64,000 nt of DNA from Gordionus sp. m RMFG-2023 (GCF_954871325.1 NC_088775.1:21491561-21555560), one strand, 5' to 3'; counted from the stretch's first letter, positions 12,101 to 39,993 are shown. Notes: generated by a model not told the origin, from the letters alone. Numbers and translations are program-made.

Positions 12101-13298
12101 CATAAACCAGATCTAAGTTTATTAATCATTATATAAATTTTTTAAGGTTAAAAGAAAATTACAAACTATCATTGTGAATCAATCTTCAACCTATTTTAAA
12201 AAAATATTATTTAATTTAATTATAAAAAAGTGATTCAAAATAAATTAGTCATTATTAGCAATTATCGCGATATTAAATTCTCTATAATATCTTCGCGATA
12301 TATGTTTCGCGATAATAACTTTGTTATAAAATTTTCGCGATTATTGATTCGCGATTATTGATTCGCGATTAAAGTTTCGCGGTAATGTATTCGCTTTAAA
12401 GGTTTCGCGATAAAGATTTCGCTATAAAATTTTCGCGATTATTGATTCGCGATAAAAGTTTCGCGGTAATGTATTCGCATTAAAGGTTTCGCGATAAAGG
12501 TTTCGCTATAAAAAATTCGCGATATTTGTTTCGCGATATTGTATTCGCGGTAATGTATTCGCTATAAAGGTTTCGCGATAAAGGTTTCGCTATGAAAAAT
12601 TCGCGATATTTGTTTCGCGATATTGCATTCGCGGAATAGTATTCGCTATTATGGATTCGCGATAAAAGTTTCGCTATAAAATTCATTCGCGATAAATGAC
12701 ATTCGCGATAAAAGTTTCGCGAAAAAGTGTTTCGCGATAAAAGTTTCGCTGAATTGACATGGAACCTGATTTATCTGGGCTTTTATATTTGTATTCGTTT
12801 AGAAAAACCTCAAGAAAAATGCTATAGTTAAAAGATATGCTAGTAACGCTTCTTTAAATTCCTGTGATGGTAGCATAAATATTCAAAATAAAAGTTTAAT
12901 AAAACGTGCCAGAGTAGATCCTATTACAGGGTTGGTTAAAAGTAGTACGACTACACCCAGGAATCTTATGGGAATTCAGAATATGCAAGTAATATAAAAA
13001 GATTTATTTGAAATTTATGAGTTTATTTTTATCAGATTTTCTTTATAAAATATTTTTAAAATATTTTTGTGGAATATTTATTTAGATATCATAAAATTTA
13101 AGAATATGTATATATTTTACCTTACAAATTAATAAAATTTACAAGATGAAAACAAAACTAGATAGAATGGCCCAGAAATCGTTAAGCCCTTTCATAATGG
13201 ATGGAAGGGTGGGGGAGAGTGACAGGCACGTATACGATCTTAAGCCTAAACATTTGTTTTGTGGCAAACGCAAGATGGGGAAAACTAATAAAAGATGA
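5982..13298 (+). CDS. GTPBP4: NOG1/GTPBP4-type nucleolar GTPase, last three exons (5' partial)
   Basis: C-terminal part of NOG1, the GTPase that acts in the nucleolus on pre-60S ribosomal particles. Model: exons 5982-6150, 12803-12988, 13146-13298, stop TGA at 13296-13298. The junctions are phase 0/0 and all introns are GT-AG. Exon one encodes IRLKKQLRIIETRLKK then KPRLPRN and LMKHMNELG, matching the remembered human IRSKKKLKILES...GPRMPRT...EKEMRSLG. Exon two encodes RARVDPITGLVKSSTTTPRN, like human SCSRTPRDVSGLRD. Exon three ends ESDRHVYDLKPKHLF-CGKRKMGKTNKR, close to human [27 protein letters not shown]. The N-terminal and GTPase domains must lie left of the window. The first intron here holds a 6.26-kb foldback element. 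KAT5 follows on the same strand 9.4 kb away. Confidence 0.85.
6526..7075. repeat. left arm repeat array of foldback element 1
   Basis: About 45 copies of a 6-7 bp word (TCGCGAA, TAGCGAA, CCGCGAA) spaced by AT-rich 5-8 mers such as CTTTA or TTTATT. Higher-order units of about 80-110 bp recur near 6690-6960. In AT-rich surroundings the array is strongly enriched in CpG and in the self-complementary core TCGCGA. Confidence 0.85.
8118..9441. mobile_element. hAT-like non-autonomous element inside foldback element 1
   Basis: Left end CAGTGGCATAGACAGG and right end, inverted, CAGTGGCGTAGACAAAGG, the CAGTGGCGTA start typical of many hAT elements. The flanks ATCAGAAC / TTTAGAAC agree at 6 of 8 positions, consistent with a decayed 8-bp duplication. 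No transposase frame survives (1324 bp). Confidence 0.55.
11689..11910. mobile_element. hAT-type MITE (GTTGTTAAA family), copy 1
   Basis: Near-perfect inverted ends TAGTGTTGTTAAACGGCT over about 60 bp, a 222-bp body, and a perfect 8-bp duplication ATTAGGTC on both sides (11681-11688, 11911-11918). Eight bases and small size indicate a hAT-derived miniature element. It can fold almost completely into a hairpin. Confidence 0.85.
12250..12755. repeat. right arm repeat array of foldback element 1
   Basis: Inverse of the left array: TTCGCGA/TTCGCTA words with AT spacers. The outermost ~130 bp match the left arm almost base for base after inversion, while the inner part has diverged and been rearranged. 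A 68-codon frame over it is only the repeat translated. Confidence 0.85.
12803..12988 (+). CDS. GTPBP4: NOG1 exon (second from last)
   Basis: 62 codons, phase 0 at both ends, acceptor CGTTTAG at 12802, donor GTAATA at 12989. It contains a Ser/Asn-rich basic stretch and SSTTTPRNLMGIQNMQ, aligning with human SSSRTPRDVSGLRDVK. The foldback element ends only 27 bp (after its target duplication) upstream of this acceptor. Confidence 0.8.
13146..13298 (+). CDS. GTPBP4: NOG1 last exon
   Basis: Acceptor TTACAAG ending at 13145; 50 codons plus TGA. It encodes the conserved C-terminus DRHVYDLKPKHLF then CGKRKMGKTNKR. Start and stop agree with the family's usual end. Confidence 0.88.
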   Translation: MKTKLDRMAQKSLSPFIMDGRVGESDRHVYDLKPKHLFCGKRKMGKTNKR

Positions 13299-13667
13299 AC
13301 GTTTTATTTTTTCTATGTATAAATTATATAAAAGTTGCAAAATAATGTAGCGATATAAAAATTATATATCATTATAAAATGAATATCTATAAAGGATTTA
13401 ATATTTATTATAAGTTGTTTATATTTAGAAGTTTCTCTAAGTTCAGTGTCGTTGCTAATACTTATGTTACGGTTAAATAATTTGTCAAAGTGCAAATTAT
13501 TTGTTTGTTATATACCTTGACACTCTGAGATTTAGATGAGTTAGTTTTTAAATTATTTAAAGATCCATGGCCGCCGCCAAAGGAGGGCGACTATTTTTAA
13601 CTTTAAAAAAAATTTTTGACACGGATTTTAAATTTTATTTATAAATATGTTTACACATAGTTTACAT

Positions 13668-13947
13668 TAGTGATCTTCATCGGACCTAATTTTTCAAGCT
13701 CGACCCGGCCCGAAATATTTTTTGAAAAAATTTACCTGCCCGGCTCGGCCCGAATTTATTTAAATATAGAAAAAAAATCAATTATTTTTATTTTACATAA
13801 AAAATTAAACATAAAAATGATAAATTTAGAAGAAAAAAAATTTAAGACCCGGCCCAAATTTTCTTAAAAAATATTAAATCCGACCCAGCCCGAACCCATT
13901 TTTTTTAAAAAAATAGTACGGGCCGGGCCTACTTTTGCAGATCTCTA
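13668..13947. mobile_element. hAT-type MITE (AGATCT-GCA / GGCCCGG family), copy with intact duplication
   Basis: 280 bp, left end TAGTGATCTTCATCGG, right end TTTTGCAGATCTCTA. A perfect 8-bp duplication GTTTACAT lies on both sides (13660-13667, 13948-13955). The ends carry G+C-rich CCCGGCCCG words around an AT-rich centre. Similar ends recur at 31325-31455, 56142-56503 and 62814-63151. Confidence 0.8.
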
Positions 13948-13955
13948 GTTTACAT

Positions 13956-14600
13956 GTTGTTATGCTGGATTTTTAATATGTTAATTTAAGGTTTTACTTT
14001 GTGTGGATAATTTTCATTTTTACTTTTTTGTTTTATGCATAATTTTTGGAGTACATTATAAGTTTTATATTTCGTATCATGTGGATGAATATGCAAATGG
14101 TAATAAAAAGATTATAATATATAATATTCGTTTTTTATATAAAAAATTATGCTTTTTCTTAAAATAAAGTTCAATTTGAATTTAATTTAATTATTTAATT
14201 GGTAGTTAATTATTTAAATCTTGTTTAAATTAATTCATTCAGTCCAGTACCATGACTTTGAAAAGTGGTGCCGATATGAGAAAAATAAAAATTATACCAG
14301 GGACCTTAAGATTTCACCATACATAAAAGGATATTAATGTAAAAAAAAACAATTATTATATATAATAATATTAATTTTCTTATATGCAATTAATTTTTAA
14401 ATTAGTTAAATTAATATTAATTGTTGGCTAGTTAACTCTATAGATGTATATAAGTCAGTTTAATTTTATAGATATTTTAGGTAATGATATTGTTTTGATT
14501 TTAATATTGATTTTTATATCTAAAGAAACTTCATAAAATATATTATTCAAATAACGTTGATAACCTTTTATAATATAAAACATATCATATTTCCCACCAA
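13956..14600. other. AT-rich intergenic DNA
   Basis: Between the MITE and the gypsy fossil. No reading frame, RNA gene or repeat boundary could be supported. Confidence 0.4.
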
Positions 14601-15620
14601 GTTCAAGTTAGTCTATTAATTTTTTGTTTGCTTTCGTCCCTTGTTGGATATCGGTTTTGAATTCCTTTTTGATTTAGTTTAGTTGCTTTTACTGTTTTAT
14701 CTTCTAACTTTATATTGTCATCTATTATTAGATTCGGGTTCAACTAGTTCTTCCCTTGTTTGTTGGTCGGCGTGTTTTCGTACTTTTTCTTTTACATTAT
14801 AAGAGAATTTAGCTTGTTGATTTATTATCTTTCCTTCGTGCCATCCTTTTTAATTTGTGTTTTTTATCCAAACTAAATAGTTTTCTCCAAAATATCTATG
14901 AATTCCTTTGTCTAACTGGTTAAGTTACATTAGGAAGTTTCAAATTTTTCAATAATCGAAGGTTTGACCCAGTCCAATATGTATTGTCTCCTTCCCATAA
15001 ATAGTTTTGCTGGTATTCGTTCTGATGATGAGTGTTCTGAATTTCTATACGTAAATAGCACTCATTTATGCATTTTTCCCCGTCATTCGTTTGTTCTCTA
15101 TTTGTGAAATATCGATTTTTGATAGTCTCAATGTATCTTTCTACTAAACCATTACTTCTCGGATGATACGCTGTAATTTTTATATGTTGTATATTCTTGT
15201 ATTTACACCATTTTTCAAATTCATTTAAAATAAATTGTGGACCATTGTCGGTTACAATTTTATATGGAATATCATATCAAATTCTTACTTGTATCTTTAA
15301 TTCTGAGTACGCATCGATTCCTGCCATCAAATAAAATCCGTCCATTGGTCCGACAAATAAATGTACCCTTTCCAAGGGTTTCGATGGCTGATCACGGGTA
15401 TACGGCACCTGGTATATTTCTGCGTTGTTTTTGTTATTCTATATAGCTGTTAACTAGTTTTTATATTTATCTAATTGTTCTCACCATATATAATGTTTCT
15501 TAATGGATTTCATTTGTGTGATACCCGTATGTCCACTATGTAATATATGTTAAACTCTTTTTTTGAAGTGAGTACGGAATAAAATATCTAAATCGGGACC
15601 CGGAACAAAGGTATTTTTGC
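14600..15620 (-). mobile_element. fossil Ty3/gypsy-type LTR element, integrase region
   Basis: The minus strand shows remains of a retrotransposon integrase: a zinc-binding region with LHSGHTGI, then a catalytic core with TDNGPQF and YHPRSNG, then a C-terminal tail. These are typical of Ty3/gypsy integrases. Gag, protease and reverse transcriptase were not recognised and no LTRs were seen, so this is a fragment of an old, broken element with several breaks. A Ginger-type DNA transposon has a related core and is a less likely alternative. Confidence 0.7.
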
Positions 15621-15774
15621 TTTCCTGTTACTTCCAGAAAATTTCCCATACCGTTCCATGTTTCGGAACGTTTTTCTAAAAATATCTAATTTATTTCAAT
15701 TTTATTATATACTAGTGATAATTTTATTCGTTCTTTTACAATTGATGTTACCTTTTATTTAAAAACCATATCCA

Positions 15775-16355
15775 ATTTTTAAACTTTTTACCCCCCCCCC
15801 TTCCCCCCAAGGCCAAGTTCAACCATTTAATACTAAGTGAATACTATTTTTTGATTAAAAATATATTTAAATTAGCTTTTATTTGAGACCCATATCAAAA
15901 TTCTTTGTTAAAATAATTGATGACATATGGCTAATATTTAATATTAAAAAATCCCAAGAAGCCCACAATATTTTGAAAAAATTTTCTCAAGCCCTGTTAA
16001 GACCATAATAATTTTGTAGTTCAAAACCTAAATAAAATTTAAAAAATCGTAATGCATTAATCATAGATCTTCATAGTTCTTTTTTTGATCAGACCCGGTC
16101 CAGGCCTGCAAAAAAAATTTTTAGTCCAATGTCGCCCATATTATATATTAAAAAAATTCCAAGTGTCCAAGACCTTAATAATTTTGATTTTTCCCAAACC
16201 CAGCACAACCCATCATAATTTTGAAATTTCTTAAGCATGGTTCAACCCATAATTTTAAAAAAAATTTCCCAAGCTAGGTCCGATCCTATATTATTGAGGA
16301 AAATTTTCCAAGCCCAGCCAACCCCATAATTATTTTGAAAAATTTTTCCCAAGCA
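15775..16355. repeat. C-run followed by degenerate ~55-65 bp tandem repeat
   Basis: A C-rich block at about 15789-15808 is followed, from about 15880, by imperfect units of the form CCCAAGCCCAGCCCAACCCATAATTTTGAAAAA. Five to seven units can be traced to 16355. No coding sense. Confidence 0.6.
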
Positions 16356-16492
16356 CGGAGATAGTTAAATTTATAATTAATTTATCATAGTCTTGCCTTC
16401 GGCCTGTGGAAGCTGATGATGAAAGGTTTATACTTAGTGTTTTGGGTAAATTAATGATAGTTGATTTGCAGGTTCACAAGGTACGCTTGCTG

Positions 16493-17819
16493 ACCCTTTC
16501 GGTTGCGGTAGTGCAAATATAAAACCACCTTTTAACCTTTATATCTTCTAAAGGAGTTGATCATATAAAATGAAACCACCATGAATATATATTAAAAGAT
16601 ATTCTTTTTCATATATTTGTGGAGGAGTTATTTTTTAATTTTTTTTTCGCGCCTTTATTTCAAAATACTTTTTTTAAGGTGATTTTTCTTAAAATTCCAA
16701 TTTTAATTATAAGTAAGTATATTTATCAAATATTTTTAAATATATATATTCCTCACTATTTTATCTATCTTTCTAATATTTATTTTTGCTCAAATAAATA
16801 ATATTTATATATTATTTTGATTTTTTAATGTGGTATATTAAACTAGCCACTTATATTTTTTTAAATAATTGATAAATTTTGCCAACTCATTTCGCAATAA
16901 TTTTAGCTTGTTATATATATGGATGATTATCTGGACATTCCATCTGAAGGTTCTTCGTTAGACAACTCATCCACTGATTCCGAAGATGATTATGATTTAT
17001 GAATCGACAAAATTAAAAAGAGGTGAGTTTGACTGGAGAAGTGACAAAAATAATATAAGTATAATTAAATGGCGAGATAATCGTGACGTATTTATAATGT
17101 CCAATTATATTGATCCGAGATCAGTGTATACTGTGAAGAGAAAAAATAAAAAAGGGGAAGTATTTGACGTAAAATGTCCAATAATGATAAAGATGTACAA
17201 TAAAATTATGGGGTCTGTTGACCATTTCGACCATTTAAAGTCTTTATATGAAATTTCGCGAAAGTGGTGAAAATGGTGGCTACCAATATTCTTTTGGCTG
17301 ATAGATGCGGCGATTATCAATTCATTCATAATATACAATATTCTTACAGATAATAAACTCTCATCGAAAGAATTCCGAAGACAAATAATTGCTAGCGAAT
17401 TGGCATTCTGTAAAAATGTTAATAGGGATGATAATATTCATAATGATAATAATTATATATCAATGCAAAGAAAAAATAATAAACCTTATATCCTTCCAGA
17501 AGACTAAAAAACTCAGCTCATCAACCTCAGGCAGGAACCTCACGAAGGTGTACCTTCTGTAGTACAAAGTTAAATCCCAGAAGAACAAGGTGGTCGTGCA
17601 AATCATGCAACGTACCACTATGTCTAAATAAAAATAGAAACTGTTTCGAAAGTTTCCATAAGGTGTCAATGATATGAATTTAAAACCACCAGGGGGAGCC
17701 ACCATTTTGAATCTAAAAAACTTTTTTTGTGTGTTTTATATTATATTATACTAGAATCAATAAAAAAATTACTAAATATCGTGTTGCATCATATTAATTT
17801 TATGAGGGAACCTAAAGGG
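16493..17819 (+). mobile_element. piggyBac-type transposon relic
   Basis: Left end CCCTTTCGGTTGCGG. Right end, inverted, CCCTTTAGGTTCCCTCAT, followed outside by TTAA (17820-17823), the piggyBac target. The left TTAA has decayed to CTGA. The 1.33-kb body codes for parts of a piggyBac transposase, so it is an internally deleted copy. Confidence 0.75.
16919..17680 (+). pseudogene. truncated piggyBac (PGBD-like) transposase
   Basis: Starts with an acidic N-terminus (MDDYLDIPSEGSS...), ended by a stop near 17003. A large part of the catalytic domain is missing. A later open piece (about 16986-17270) reads IIKWRDNRDVFIMSNY, then CPIMIKMYNKIMGSVDHFDH and WKWWLPIFFWLIDAAIINSF, the classic piggyBac stretch with the last catalytic aspartate in the MGxVDxFD motif. 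A C-terminal cysteine-rich finger follows near 17540-17650 (CTFCSTKLNPRRTRWSCKSC). The frames do not join and the enzyme is dead. Confidence 0.8.
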
Positions 17820-17823
17820 TTAA

Positions 17824-18306
17824 TCATGTCTTGTTTGAAACTGGAAATAGAATTTTTGATATTGTAATTGGGAATTTTTTTATAGTTCATTTGAAAGATT
17901 GTCTGACATGGATTTTTGATTTTTGAGGCTGTTTATAGCTTTAATGATAGCATCTTGTTTTAAGGGAATAGGATCATGTGTGTTTAGTTGTTGAGAAGTT
18001 AAAGATTTAATGAGAGGTGTTTTACAATTGAAAATGTTCAATGATCAATAAATTTATTTATTTGATCTTCTGGATTGTTAATCGTAGAAAACCAATTTTT
18101 AAATTATTAATTGTGGTTGGAGGATGTTAGAAAGAAATATTAGTGGTAGGAGTTGTAAGGTTAGTAAGGAATCTGTAAATAAAAAAAATAGTTAAAAAAA
18201 TTTGCCTGATTCTGTATTTAGTAATCTTTCTGATGTCCATATAAATATTTTATAATTATTAATGATCTGGTTTACCAAACGATAATTTCTTCCAATATTA
18301 CAACGG
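17824..18306. other. AT-rich DNA without recognisable gene
   Basis: Nothing supportable between the piggyBac relic and the hAT element. Confidence 0.4.
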
Positions 18307-18314
18307 TCAAACAG

Positions 18315-20265
18315 CAGTGGCGTCGCTAGGGGGAAGCGCGGGGGCTCGATCCCCCTGAAAAATTTGAATAGTCCCCTGAAGCAAAGATTTTTTTTGATGG
18401 CTCCTTAATATCCCCTTGAACTAAATAAATTTTTTTGATTGCCCACTGAATGATTTCTTTTATAATTTTATTGAGTAATATATAGATTCAATTTAATAAT
18501 TTAAAAATTAATAAGTCCATCTAAATTATTCTTAAATAAATACTATTTTAATTATTAGATTAGATTAATACTTATAAATTATATTTTCACTATGTCAGCT
18601 TGCAATCAAATTCTGTGTTAAAAATAGAATATAATGTCACTCACTAAATATTAATTTAGCATTAACAGTTGAAGCTTTATTGACTTTTATTATTTAAATT
18701 AATATATAACCCTTATTAAATATATATTAATTGAAAATTAATATTTTTAATATTGTAATTAGCCAAGTTCAAAATCACTAATCAACTATATTATTTAAAT
18801 TTAATTACCATGCCTCTTCTTAAAATTATTTTCAAGGTCCAAATCCAAATAAGTATAAGAGATTTATTTATAAAAAGTAAGTAAACATATAGTGTATAAT
18901 TCTCTATTAGATATAATTGATTACAAAAGATTAGGTTAAACACCACTTATACAGACGTATTTGACAGTTATATAATATATTACAGTTAATATTTTAATAA
19001 ATTTTACTAATAAATGTTTTGATAATAAATATAAGACATATATTTAACGCCATCTATTTATTTATAATATTTAAAAAATTTAACACTATATTATTTATTT
19101 CAGAATCTATGTAATAAATTAGATAACTCTTCTTCTATTTTTTATTCGTTTTTAGGAAAGCTATTTTTTTCTATTTGAAAAACAGTTTTGAGTTAAATTT
19201 TTAATATTAGTATATTTTTGATATTAATACATATTACTACTATTTTAAGATATAATATACCAACTAGAGGTTATGCGATTATATTATATAAAATCTTAAT
19301 TAATTTCTTTTATCATATCATATCACTCTGGTTCTTATTTTATAGTTACAAAATGTTTCATTTCTAATATGACATCCCTGCCTTGTAAATAACTTAAGGC
19401 TTCAATACATTTGAATAATTTCTTCTAAATATTTTTAGTGTTTTTGTTTTATCAATTTATCTAGCATAATAAATTCTGATATAAGATAATATAGTGAATG
19501 TCATGGCTATGACTGCAAATTAACCATATTATTTGTGTGGCTATGTAATTTAAAATTATTATTACAGCTGCTGAGAGCATATGATTGCATATTTTATAAG
19601 TAATAATGGCCAACTGTGTAGTTGTTTATATACCATTAAAAATGGAAGATAATCTTTTAGAAATTTAATATCTCACAATTTTTTTATCAATTACTTATCT
19701 AGCTTCCATCATGTCATTTAAGAGGAAGCTCTAACCGCCATATAGTTTTATGATTTGGATTGTCTTCTCCAAGAATTGTTGATTTGGTTAGGCCTATAAA
19801 TTTTTCCTTATTAGTCCATTCTATAAAACATTGTCTAAAAATGGTAACAGAGTGTTATATTAGTTTCTTGCCCTTTTGTCAATGTAAGTTGCTAATTTTA
19901 TAATATGTAGTTATTAAACACCATTATCAATTGAGGCATATGTATGAATTAATTAACCTTTTTTATCACTTGTAATTCTTGAGACGCAAATTTTTTATAT
20001 CAGCAATCTAAAATATTTTATACTGTAATAAATAGATTTTGTATTAAAAATAATATTTTTAGAAATGTCATATAGTTAATTTTAAATGCATAATTTAAAA
20101 TATAGAATTCATAATAATTATTCAGAGTTAGAAAATTATTAAAAAGTATAATATATTAATATAAAACCCGGCCGAAGGCCGATCAAAAGAGAGCCGAATG
20201 CTCGCAAATGGGGGTTATGGGGGCGGTTGAGCCCCCTGAGATTGTAAAGGCTAGCGACGCCCCTG
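18315..20265. mobile_element. hAT element, 1.95 kb, copy A
   Basis: Left end CAGTGGCGTCGCTAGGGGG. Right end, inverted, CAGGGGCGTCGCTAGCC. A perfect 8-bp duplication TCAAACAG flanks it (18307-18314, 20266-20273), which is diagnostic for hAT. The interior is AT-rich with no surviving transposase frame. A second, right-truncated copy lies at 49888-51782. The ends are G+C-rich (clusters of CCCC/GGGG), in contrast to the body. Confidence 0.85.
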
Positions 20266-20273
20266 TCAAACAG

Positions 20274-21599
20274 ATTACTACATTTTTCATTTGCGTCGCT
20301 TGGCTGTTGACGGTGGATGTTATTCTTAAAAATATTTTATTCCCAAAAAAGATAAACAAAAAATAAATACATACCGTTGACATTTTGTAACGATGACATG
20401 ACATAGGGATGACGTAATGATGACATCGGAAAATTATAATATAGATTATGTCAATTTTTACACTTGTACTTTTTTATTAAGACATTTTCTAAAAGATTAT
20501 AATTTGTAATAGTTTGGTGGTGTTAATATAAATTTGAATATCGAAAAGCTCAAAGCTAACTTGGTAACATAATTATTATTATATGAAATTTTAAAATTTA
20601 GTAGGTTTATAATTAAACAGTTAAAATTATCTCAAATTTGATTTTAAAAGTTTTTCATAATCTTATTCTTGAAATCACATAATATTAAATAATGTGTTAT
20701 TTGTTATGTGAAACAAATTGGAATTTAGAAAATAAACACGAATAATTATGAATGAATCATTATATTATATAATTTTTTAGTAACGTAAATTTTTATTATT
20801 TTTGAAACTTCCAAAACTTCTGGGATCTATCTTCCCGTTTCTTTAAGGTTTCAGTTTAAAATTTTATAATTTGTTACATTTCGGTTTTTTTTGAAGAAAT
20901 ACATATCTGTTCGGGTTACATTTATAATGGTTCGTTTCGGCTTTTATAAATTTGATTTAAAAAAAATATAATCATAAACCATATATATTAATCTTAGAGA
21001 AAAATCCTTTTAAGTTATATTTTTATTTTATTATTTAATTTAATCATGAAGATTATTTCTAATCTAATTAAATTTGCCTAATCTCTATTAAATTGAGAAT
21101 ATAAAGTAAAAACAAAAATTTGGTATTCATTGATATGAAGATAATGGCGATTTAAGTATAAAAATTTTAATTTTAATACCCTTAAAGGATTATAAATATT
21201 AAATTTAGGCTAATAATTTACAATAATTATTTTTAAAAACCGTTATGAACCTGGTTTAATATGTTCAAAAATATTTATAACAGTTCAGTTCTCTATATTT
21301 TATTTTATTTATAACGATTCGGTTACAGTTCAGAAATATATAAGTGTTCGTTTCGGTTTCGCGATTCGATTCAAACCCCTTATTTAAACATTATTTATTT
21401 TTTTTAAATGATTAAGAGAATTATTTTAAGGATTTTTAATAAATCTATAAAATGGATCAATCTTAAAGGGAAAAATATTTTTAAGTCAATAACAAATTTA
21501 TAAACTAATACAATCGTTAGATATGATTAGAAAATACTTACCTTTTGTTAATCCCTTACAAACAATTCTAAAAATAGTTTGAATATTTTGGATTAATAA
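20274..21599. other. AT-rich DNA, possible decayed repeat near 20860-21370
   Basis: Repeated TTTCGGTTTNG and GTTCGTTTCGG words at both sides of 20860-21370 suggest another worn terminal-repeat element, but ends and duplications could not be fixed. No exon seen. Confidence 0.35.
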
Positions 21600-21778
21600 T
21601 AGTATTATTAAAGGGCTCTATTTGGGTCTATTTTTAATTACAGCCGATTAAGATTTTAGCTAAAATAATATTTACGATTTGAGATAGAGATCCAAACTTT
21701 TCTACCATCTATGTGCAAAATCCTGCTCATATAAAATTATTTTGGCTAAAATCTTAATCGGGCCGTTTAACAACACTA
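21600..21778. mobile_element. hAT-type MITE (GTTGTTAAA family), copy 2
   Basis: Right end GGGCCGTTTAACAACACTA matches copy 1 at 11689. The left end TAGTATTATTAAAGGGC is more decayed. About 179 bp, no clear duplication. It abuts the solo foldback end that follows. Confidence 0.65.
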
Positions 21779-22060
21779 ATCAGCATACTTTATAACATGG
21801 TAAATTGATCCACCAAAGAATTCTTAGATTAATTTATATTATTAATTTTTTTTTGATATTACACAATTTGATAAAACAGATTTGTAAAAAAATTTAAGAA
21901 ATAATTAATAGGACCAAATCAAGAAGACTTCTATTTTATCATTCTTTGGTTTTATACTAACAAAAGCAACTCTTTTAGATGCGAACCGCTTGTAACTGCG
22001 TTGAATTGACGATACGCTGGGCCGCGATGAATTGGCGCAGCGCCGAATTGATGTGACAAC
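21779..22060. mobile_element. solo arm of foldback family 2 (AATTCGGCGC type)
   Basis: Aligns with the right arm of the element at 45227-46997. It shares CATACTTTATAACATGGTAAATTG, a similar AT-rich 170-bp stretch, and an end built on GCGCCGAATTG words, finishing GAATTGATGTGACAAC. The repeat block is shorter and more mutated than in the 45-kb copy. No partner arm was found to the left; the MITE lies at the break. Confidence 0.7.
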
Positions 22061-22292
22061 AAAATAGGTAAAAAAATTTTAATATTTTGAGAAACAAAAT
22101 AAAAATTGAGTTATGAGACCTCGACTTTAACAACACTATAAGCTTTAGGACTTAATTGTATATTATTGTAATCCATTTAGTAGGCAGTCTAAAGAAAAAA
22201 TTTCCAAAATTTGCATCATGCCATAATGGGAAATATAGAATAACTAAGTATCTAGTACGCTTTAGTTCCTGTCTTCTATTTACTTCTTTACC

Positions 22293-22443
22293 CAGTGTTG
22301 TTTAAAAGCTCGATTTGGGTCTGTTTTTCTAAACGGCCCAACTAAATTTTAGATAAAATAACATTATGCCCGCATAAGAAAGAAAGAAAGAAAGAAAGAA
22401 ACGTTTTTTAAAATCGACCCGAATCAGGCTTTTTAACAACATA
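22293..22443. mobile_element. hAT-type MITE (GTTGTTAAA family), copy 3, with (GAAA)n
   Basis: Begins CAGTGTTGTTTAAAAGCTCG and ends GGCTTTTTAACAACAT. In the centre, a (GAAA)n run of about six units (near 22378-22401) replaces part of the hairpin loop. It lies about 215 bp upstream of the proposed KAT5 start, so it could affect the promoter; no promoter motif was identified. Confidence 0.65.
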
Positions 22444-22658
22444 AAATTCATCAAAAAAACTGAGTTTACAAACCAAATGAAATTTTTGGAAGAGGTTCAA
22501 TATTTAATCCCTTCTATTCCACTGTGTCTCTACCATTAGTACTAAGAAAATAACATTATATAAAATATTATTGATGTTCAGATATGGTGTATATAAATTT
22601 GACCTATATGAAAGGTGTCAATAAATCTTTTATAAAATATACATTAATTTCTCTAAAA

Positions 22659-39993
<17,335 letters not shown>

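Larger units (their letters stand above)
7076..12249. other. interior of foldback element 1
   Basis: About 5.2 kb of AT-rich DNA with no convincing coding region on either strand. It includes C-runs near 7319-7329 and 11307-11315, and the two nested elements listed separately. A segment near 10060-10160 resembles one near 56735-56830 (shared CATTGAAATTAGAGGGG), so a dispersed repeat is also present. Confidence 0.5.
6511..12766. mobile_element. foldback element 1 (TCGCGAA-type arms), 6.26 kb
   Basis: Left end CGTATCAGGTCAATTCAGCG and right end, inverted, GGTTCCATGTCAATTCAGCG. A perfect 9-bp direct repeat TGATTTATC flanks it (6502-6510 and 12767-12775). Each arm is about 0.5 kb of short direct repeats built on TCGCGAA/TAGCGAA separated by 6-12 bases, in opposite orientation at the two ends. 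Long repeat-filled inverted arms with a 9-bp duplication are typical of Foldback elements; 9 bp also fits MULEs. The 5.2-kb centre has no long reading frame and holds a 1.3-kb hAT-like insert (8118-9441) and a 222-bp miniature element (11689-11910). It is therefore non-autonomous and not very recent. It sits in the NOG1 intron. Confidence 0.8.

Noticed and set aside
12480-12686. 68-codon minus-strand frame with FIAKPLSRNL repeats
   Set aside because: Same array in the right arm. The apparent protein repeat follows from the DNA repeat.
16619-16801. 60-codon hydrophobic frame
   Set aside because: Phe/Ile/Tyr-rich translation of AT-rich DNA inside the piggyBac relic, upstream of its real coding part.
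17105-17338. 77-codon minus-strand frame
   Set aside because: Antisense shadow of the piggyBac transposase piece on the + strand.
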